Positions 58,438 to 64,000 of a stretch of 64,000 bases of DNA are shown here, piece after piece. The stretch is taken from contig JBCAMK010000009.1 of NCBI GenBank assembly GCA_038503065.1, forward strand, positions 558,001 to 622,000. The letters run 5' to 3'. Under the pieces are notes generated by a model that saw nothing but the letters and a program-made list of their open reading frames with translations, did not search any database and was not told the origin of the DNA. Origin of the DNA: Paragyromitra xinjiangensis. Lineage: Eukaryota; Ascomycota; Pezizomycetes; Pezizales; Discinaceae. The number at the start of each line of letters is the position of its first letter. Position 1 is the first letter of the stretch. Made by a program: the position numbers and the translations under genes.

Positions 58438-61188
58438 CCTGAAGGGAATATAAGTGTATAAACAGGAAGAAGAAAAAAAGTTGAGTGATAGTTGGTTTTA
58501 AGGTCGAGGAGGGGTATCTAAAGTAGCCTTGGGGGAAGTGTGGACTACAGATGTCTGGTGGTGGGGCGTTGGAGGGGCAGGGCTTAGTATAAACTTGACT
58601 CATGCAAAACTTTGGATACCAACAAGAGGATTCGACTTAAATGTATGGTTTTTGGTATCAATCGTGTCTTTCTATATTCACAGTTCTATTACCCCTTACT
58701 TCCACTTTGCTCTGAATTCCCGTTATTTTGATTTGTCGCTCAACGTTGCCAAACCTGTATGCAATCGGCCAAACCCGGCAATCTCCGCGCCAAGTGCCAA
58801 GCGGCTCATCAGGACCTCAGTATAAATTCTCCGCTCATCCCGCACCCTTCTTTTTCTCCCAGTTACTAAATTTTCAACCCTTCATATTCACTCTGTCGTC
58901 TACGAATTCTACGGATCTTCGGAGGGGAAAATGGAGGGGAGACGAAGCTCAGCCTATTGGATTTCGCGATCCAATGGGTTGCGTTGATACCTTATGTCTG
59001 ATGGATCCTGATCTTGTGGGCTTATTGGACAACTATTCAACGGTACATGCCCTTTTGCTCTGGGGGGAGGTGGTTTTTCTTCTTTCTCTAGAGGTTCAAG
59101 GGCGTTTGACGCATTGTCGCTGTTCTTCGGGGATGATGGGTTGGCAGATAGAGCGATGTTGGGGGGATCAATGGAAAAATTTTCTTCGCAGCCAATTCCA
59201 CGAGCCGGTTTGTCTCGAACCAACCTCTAGGGCGCTGAGCCTAATTAGGTTCAGTTTGAGATAATGAGCTGGTTTTAAAGTTTTCCTAGTCCAGAGATAC
59301 CTTGCCAGCGACTAGTTCCCTCAATCCATGGTTCGAAATCCTCAACCGCGTCTGTCTCAACTCAGTATCGCGGCCCAATTTTCAGACAATTTAATGTTCT
59401 GACGTAACATAAAACTACATGTACATGTACATGTAGTTATGAGCTGCCAATGAGCACTAGAATTCAAACCACAAAAGCTAGTTTTCTGCCAATCCACCCA
59501 TTTATGGAGTCTGCATGAAGTAAATCATGGCGGCCAATAACCTCGTGCCCAGTCCCATACTGCGCAGTTTGCTGTGCGTACCGTAAGACATGTATCTCAG
59601 GTCGTTCACCGAGCGTCATGACCCGACATATGCCAGTTGACAACTATTGAGAAAGCCAGATGGCTATTATGAGGATGAAATTCAAGACTTCAGGCTTCCA
59701 AAATGCTCGATAATATGACTGAAAGGATACCGCCTGTCAAGTGTGATATTTCGTAACCCAGTTTACCTGTCTCAGACGCAAACACTAAGGAGCGTCTAGA
59801 CCTAGAATTAACGAAACCTTCATGTTATATTGCTGTCGAGTCTTATATTCTACAACTAAATACCTTACGTATCTGTTTTGAATAAGGGATGCTAGTGTTG
59901 CATCTTCAACAGCCCGAAATGATATATTTCTGTTTACTGCTCAAAAACCCCAACTGTTTCAATGCGACGAGATGGGGTTGGGGAACGGAAAGCAACGTCA
60001 ATATCCAGCAGATCTACACTGTCCAACAGCCCCCTTGTGCGAATGCCTTGCTGTTTCCGATGATCTGATACGTAGTAGGGCAGTTCTGCCGTCGCCGAGG
60101 CCGACAGCGGATGGTTCTTCGTGGTCGTTGCCTGCGCAGAAATGTTGCCAGGTTCGAAGATCTAATCCCTAAGTTTGTATTGTGGCTTCTGCAGAAGTGA
60201 GGCAAAGTGGTGGAGAGTCATTGTCTAAAAGTCTACTCGCTCCGCCATTTGTTCTTATCGTGAGATGAAACAATTAGATTTTTTTCCAGCCCCTTGGGCT
60301 TAATTTTCCCCAAGCGAAATCGATGATTAAACAGAGAACCCAGTCTTTCGTGGTCACCAAGAAAGTCTGCTACTCTATTGCCCCTGACCTCATCAGCAGC
60401 GATCAACCTAGTAATCGAGGAATACCCTAAAATCGCTGCTCCAAAAGTACATCATCCATCACTGAAGAAAGTTGTTCACTGGGTGATTCGCATCTGTATG
60501 TACCGCTGTGAGACATTGTGAGAGGCGTTGTTGCATAAGAGACGTGGTCCAACGGAACGGCCCGTGCCGCTCAAACTCAACATCATGTGATATCACTCGG
60601 TATATTGTTTGATGCTGTTGGTACTCATAGTATTCGTCCAATCATTTACCTTGGCCAGGCTTAGGGAACCTATCAGAGTCAGCGTAGAAGTGGCCGCAAC
60701 TAGTCTGGAAAAGACCTTAGCGCAACAAACAGGTTCCTTGAATAGGACCTTTCTCCCCTGCCCTCTTTCTTTCTTTTCATCCATAACACTACCCATCGAT
60801 GAACCGTTCTCTTCTCATCAAACCCTCCCAGTTCGATCAATTTTCGCTTCAGTTCAACGATTTCATCATCTTCATCATCTTCATCCATCCCTAGAGTGCT
60901 TGCTCTACCTAGTGACTGGCGAACAGAGTGACACGCACACACAAACACACAGAACTTCTACTAACAGAATCTATCTGAAAGAGCCAGGCTAACCAATTTA
61001 CCCTCTAGTCCTCTCTCTAATGCAGCTTTAATACAGCAGCAGTACTATCAAGTAAGCCCTCTCTCATTTCTAACTCTCGTCCTCCAAACTAACTTGATTC
61101 ATCAACGTCTAGTAAAAGAAACTTTCAGAATCATCAGGTTGCTATCAAACCTCAGCAGTATCAACAGCGGCAATAACTGAAGAAAAGC
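58438..61188. other. Intergenic, 2.7 kb
   Basis: No gene could be supported. It holds a triple overlapping palindrome TACATGTACATGTACATGTA at 59416-59435 and pyrimidine-rich tracts (60750-61140) with several intron-like gt..ag pairs. A minus-strand frame at 58954-59223 has mildly protein-like composition but no start context or motif. Confidence 0.35.
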
Positions 61189-61505
61189 GGGAACAGAGAT
61201 GAAAGGTAAGCAGCGAAAGAGTATATGGGTGGCTCCTTCAAAAGCCTTTTCTTTCTAGACTTACAATAACCACGGTAATAATCCTCTCCACCATAGCCAC
61301 AATAAGATTAAGAGTTGAGGATGCGGTAGGATGGGAACAGAGATGCAAGGTAAATAGCGGAGGAAATACGGGTAGCTCCTTCAACCGCTCAACCCTTCAG
61401 GACTTATAATTATCGAACAAGCAACTAGAAATAGGGATGAAAGGTAAAAAAAAGGGGGAATATGAACGACTTTATAAACCCAGTCCTTCAGGAATTGCAA
61501 TCATA
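61189..61505 (+). repeat. Three degenerate tandem copies around GGGAACAGAGATG(A/C)AAGGTAA
   Basis: Copy 1 starts at 61189, copy 2 at 61333 (144 bases on) and a shorter, more diverged copy 3 at about 61431. Shared blocks are AGAGATGAAAGGTAA or AGATGCAAGGTAA, a purine-rich middle, TGGCTCCTTCA or TAGCTCCTTCA, and CCTTCAGGA. Each copy places an ATG three codons before a GTAAG-like donor, so they may be duplicated exons of a spliced transcript. No protein is supported. Confidence 0.55.
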
Positions 61506-62563
61506 TCAAGATCAACTAGTCAGCAGCGGTCAGCATAAGGATCTGGAATAGAGTTGAATTAAGATAATAGTGGAGGGTTTAGTAGAGGGTTTAGTAATGA
61601 GGAGTTAAGGTGATGAAGCTAGATCTAGTAGTTGCTTGGGTATGTACTGCTTTCTTTCTCCTACTTGCTTTTATCTATGTGTTTGTGTGTGTGACGCTCC
61701 ACGAAAGACATGTTTTATCATCACGGACTTTCTAGGTAAGCCCCCCCCTCTGCTCCTTTGTGTGGTAAATTTTTTTGCAGCAAGCTTTTAATGTAGGATC
61801 TTTTGAGAGGCTATTGGACTAGGGTCGGGTATTTGATATGTTTTTACTTTGTAACATTGTGTTTGACCCTTCGGAGAGAAGGAGGGGGGGATTATGCTAT
61901 GTATTTGTTCGCCTAGCAATAATATAAAGAAAGTTTTGTACATGTCTGAAAACTCTTCGCTTTCCATAATTCTTTAGTCATGAATTTTGCCTTAATGTCT
62001 GCTCTATATCCCGTCTCTTAGTATCCTAAGACGAGGCGCCATCTCAGTCATAACCCATCACTCGCCTTCACAACTACGTTCGTGTTGGTGGTCTCCTAAT
62101 ATCGTATGAAACAGTCTTCTAAGAGACGAGCTCAGACTGTAGAACGAAGTAGAAGGCTCTGGCAAGCACGGACTGAAGAACAAGGAGACTATATATTCAG
62201 GCCTGCGCTAGAGTCGCCCTTCAATCGATCAAGTCTCGATCACTATTTACAACAGTTCATCCAGATTGCAAGCTAATCTCGCAGCTTTTTCAGTAGTCAC
62301 AAAGTACATGAAATATAAATTTTCAAATTTTTAATTCGTGGCGCAGACCAACCTAAAGATGGTCCTTGTAGTTACTAACAAGAGCGCTCTACGAACAAAC
62401 AAACATGCTGTAAAAAAAGGAAACAGGGTTTTCTGTGGTACTGCACCAAACTCGCACTAGGCAGTAACATTAATGTCAAACCAAACTCTCCCCAAAAAAG
62501 GAAAACCTCCCATCTATCAATGTCCAATTCCCCCCCTTTCCTCATCTAACCAACTTTACTCCC
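61506..62563. other. Intergenic, 1 kb
   Basis: Between the degenerate repeats and the 3' end of the next gene. No gene was seen; poly-C (61741-61748) and G-rich (61880-61891) runs are present. Confidence 0.4.
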
Positions 62564-63640
62564 TTAAGTCTGCTGTCTATTTATACCCCCTCTACTCCTT
62601 CTCGCCCTCGCCGCCCTTTCAGCCGCCCGTCTTCTCGCTCTCTCCCTCTCCGCCTCCTGATCCCGAAGCGCCGCACTCCTCCACAGCCAGTACTGCACAT
62701 CCCCGACAAGGCTCAACTCGCTGATACCCCTTAGTCCAAGATTGTGCGGGTAAGACACACTCGGAGTCGATACATACGACTGCTGACCGCCTTGGTCATC
62801 TGAAGCCTGCTCAGCTTGTCCGACCACTCTAGGAGTAGACGGAGAAGAACTACTACCAACTTGACTCGGGGCTGCGTTATGATGTGGCACACCGAATCCT
62901 GGATAGCGGTTAATATGCTCTCCTATGGTCTCAGCTTGGGAGGACACAGAAGCTCCATTAGCACCAGCTCCGGTGGGAGTTCTCACAGAGGTGGTTTGAA
63001 GGGGGGCTGTGGGTTGTGCGGCTAACATGCTGTTTAGCGAGCTGAATATATGCTCAGGTCTTCCGTTCGCGGTGCTAGGACGAGGAGGAGGCATAAAGTT
63101 TGCAGGTGGGCTCGTAGGTCTAATTGCAACGTCGTTGAGGCTGAATGAAGGGTTAGGTTGGAAGTCTCCCATCGAAACTGGTGTTTGTTCTGTGGTTGCT
63201 AGGACAGCAGCAGAAGGGCTCTGCATCTCAGAGAGAGTAGATACGTTATCCATAGCACCTCCATAAACCGGTAATGTCTGATGCAAACAACGGTGATGTT
63301 GTTCTTGGGGGATGCTAAAATATCCATCTTCCATCTTTCTCATCTCAGCGGTCCTCTCGATATCTTCCTCCAAATCTGACTTTATGGGTATATCCAAGAT
63401 TTTCCCTGTAAAGCCAGGCTCGCTAGGTGACATGTTGATCCATTTATCACCTACCTTACCCCAGATCATAGACCATGGATGAGTAGGGGTGCTGCTGCAC
63501 ACGGTACAGAGTGGGATGGACGAGTTAGGGCGGAGGAGGTAGCGAGATCCGCAGGGAGTGGGTTCGGAACCGCAGAGGCCGAGGAAGCGGAGGTGGTTGG
63601 TGTGCGGGCAGGTGTACCTGTACTCTGTGTAGAAACACAT
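62564..63640 (-). CDS. Conserved-looking fungal protein of unknown function
   Basis: Single exon of 358 residues. The first 50 residues are Cys/His-rich (MCFYTEYRYTCPHTNH, FLGLCGSEPTPCGS, LCTVCSS), a likely zinc-binding head found at the start of many unnamed fungal proteins. An acidic helical piece (EEDIERTAEMRKMEDGYFSI) and a long Ser/Pro/Gln-rich disordered region follow. The end is an amphipathic, very basic helix (ALRDQEAERERARRRAAERAARARRSRGG). Frame and codon use look genuine over the full length. No catalytic motif is visible. Function unknown; the basic tail may bind nucleic acid (inference). Confidence 0.75.
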   Translation of the reverse strand: MCFYTEYRYTCPHTNHLRFLGLCGSEPTPCGSRYLLRPNSSIPLCTVCSSTPTHPWSMIWGKVGDKWINMSPSEPGFTGKILDIPIKSDLEEDIERTAEMRKMEDGYFSIPQEQHHRCLHQTLPVYGGAMDNVSTLSEMQSPSAAVLATTEQTPVSMGDFQPNPSFSLNDVAIRPTSPPANFMPPPRPSTANGRPEHIFSSLNSMLAAQPTAPLQTTSVRTPTGAGANGASVSSQAETIGEHINRYPGFGVPHHNAAPSQVGSSSSPSTPRVVGQAEQASDDQGGQQSYVSTPSVSYPHNLGLRGISELSLVGDVQYWLWRSAALRDQEAERERARRRAAERAARARRSRGGINRQQT

Positions 63641-64000
63641 ATTGATGCATCTGGTAGTGGGAAGGAAGAGGAGGAGAAGGAAGTGGAGGAGGAGAAGGAA
63701 GAGGGGGAAGTAGATATAAGGTGTAATGATGAGAGAAGGAGAGAAGGGGAGATATTTTTAATTCTGGCTTCATGAGGCGAGGTTTGGATGTATTGGTAAA
63801 TATTAAAAACTACAGGTTTCTTTCTCAGTACCTTTCTCGGTATAAAGTCATACGACACTCCGCGGTTATTTCAGTACTTACTTGCCCCCGTCACACCGTG
63901 ACCGAGTGACTTCCCGTGCTCGTCACTCCTGGCTTGGCGGCTTGGCACTTAAACAACAAACGCGAGCCTCAACCTTCCATTCCGACCTCCACCACCTACC
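63641..64000. other. Upstream flank of the last gene, window end
   Basis: The first 130 bases upstream of the start are extremely purine-rich on the plus strand (GGAGGAGAAGGAAG type), as in pyrimidine-rich fungal 5' leaders on the gene's strand. No further gene before the window ends. Confidence 0.45.

Noticed and set aside
58954..59223. 89-codon minus-strand frame with mildly protein-like composition
   Set aside because: No start context, no splice partners and no motif; kept as unannotated.

Overview
This window is nuclear DNA from a filamentous ascomycete (Pezizomycotina-type). The evidence is intron-rich genes with short introns (about 45-250 bases, mostly GTAAGT/GTATGT donors), an Argonaute, a Zn2Cys6 regulator, an Spt10-type acetyltransferase, a fungal MICOS subunit, and an intron-containing tRNA-Tyr in long AT-leaning gaps. 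I infer an early-diverging class (Pezizomycetes or Orbiliomycetes) from the long repeat-containing intergenic stretches, but the sequence alone does not prove this.

Layout. 0.2-1.1 kb: VPS28 (+). 1.9-4.3 kb: a decayed coding remnant and a small unknown gene. 5.8-8.0 kb: a 2.2-kb inverted-repeat element holding a 49-bp GC-rich minisatellite. 9.2-14.6 kb: calcium/calmodulin-dependent kinase and a complete Argonaute (both -). 17.8-18.9 kb: Zn2Cys6 factor (-). 21.1-25.2 kb: Sds23/Moc1-like CBS protein and mitoribosomal uS2m (+). 25.5-26.6 kb: YMC-type mitochondrial carrier (-). 26.7-33.3 kb: gene-poor, with a frameshifted coding remnant and a 461-bp transposon-like element with a 9-bp target duplication. 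33.4-38.8 kb: divergent PDB1 (-) and MPE1 (+). 40.3-42.5 kb: F-box protein with a C-terminal membrane helix (-). 43.6 kb: a small foldback element. 44.3 kb: tRNA-Tyr. 44.9-47.4 kb: divergent YRB1 (-) and MIC19 (+). 48.3-50.3 kb: two small unknown proteins (-) that may be related. 51.3-56.8 kb: divergent mitochondrial IF2 (-) and Spt10-like GNAT/zinc protein (+). 57.6-58.4 kb: PDAP1/PP28 family (-). 62.6-63.6 kb: single-exon unknown protein (-).

The genes are mostly housekeeping, with a mitochondrial emphasis (MRP4, YMC, PDB1, MIC19, IFM1). Regulatory genes are CMK, Argonaute, the Zn2Cys6 factor, Spt10-like, Sds23 and Mpe1. Exon joins were chosen by hand so that reading phase and family similarity agree. 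For most multi-exon genes the exon lengths sum to whole codons, which supports the models.

The most unusual signals are non-genic: the palindrome TACATGTA is about tenfold over-represented, at 11 mostly intergenic loci, and there are several inverted-repeat elements with no recognisable transposase.
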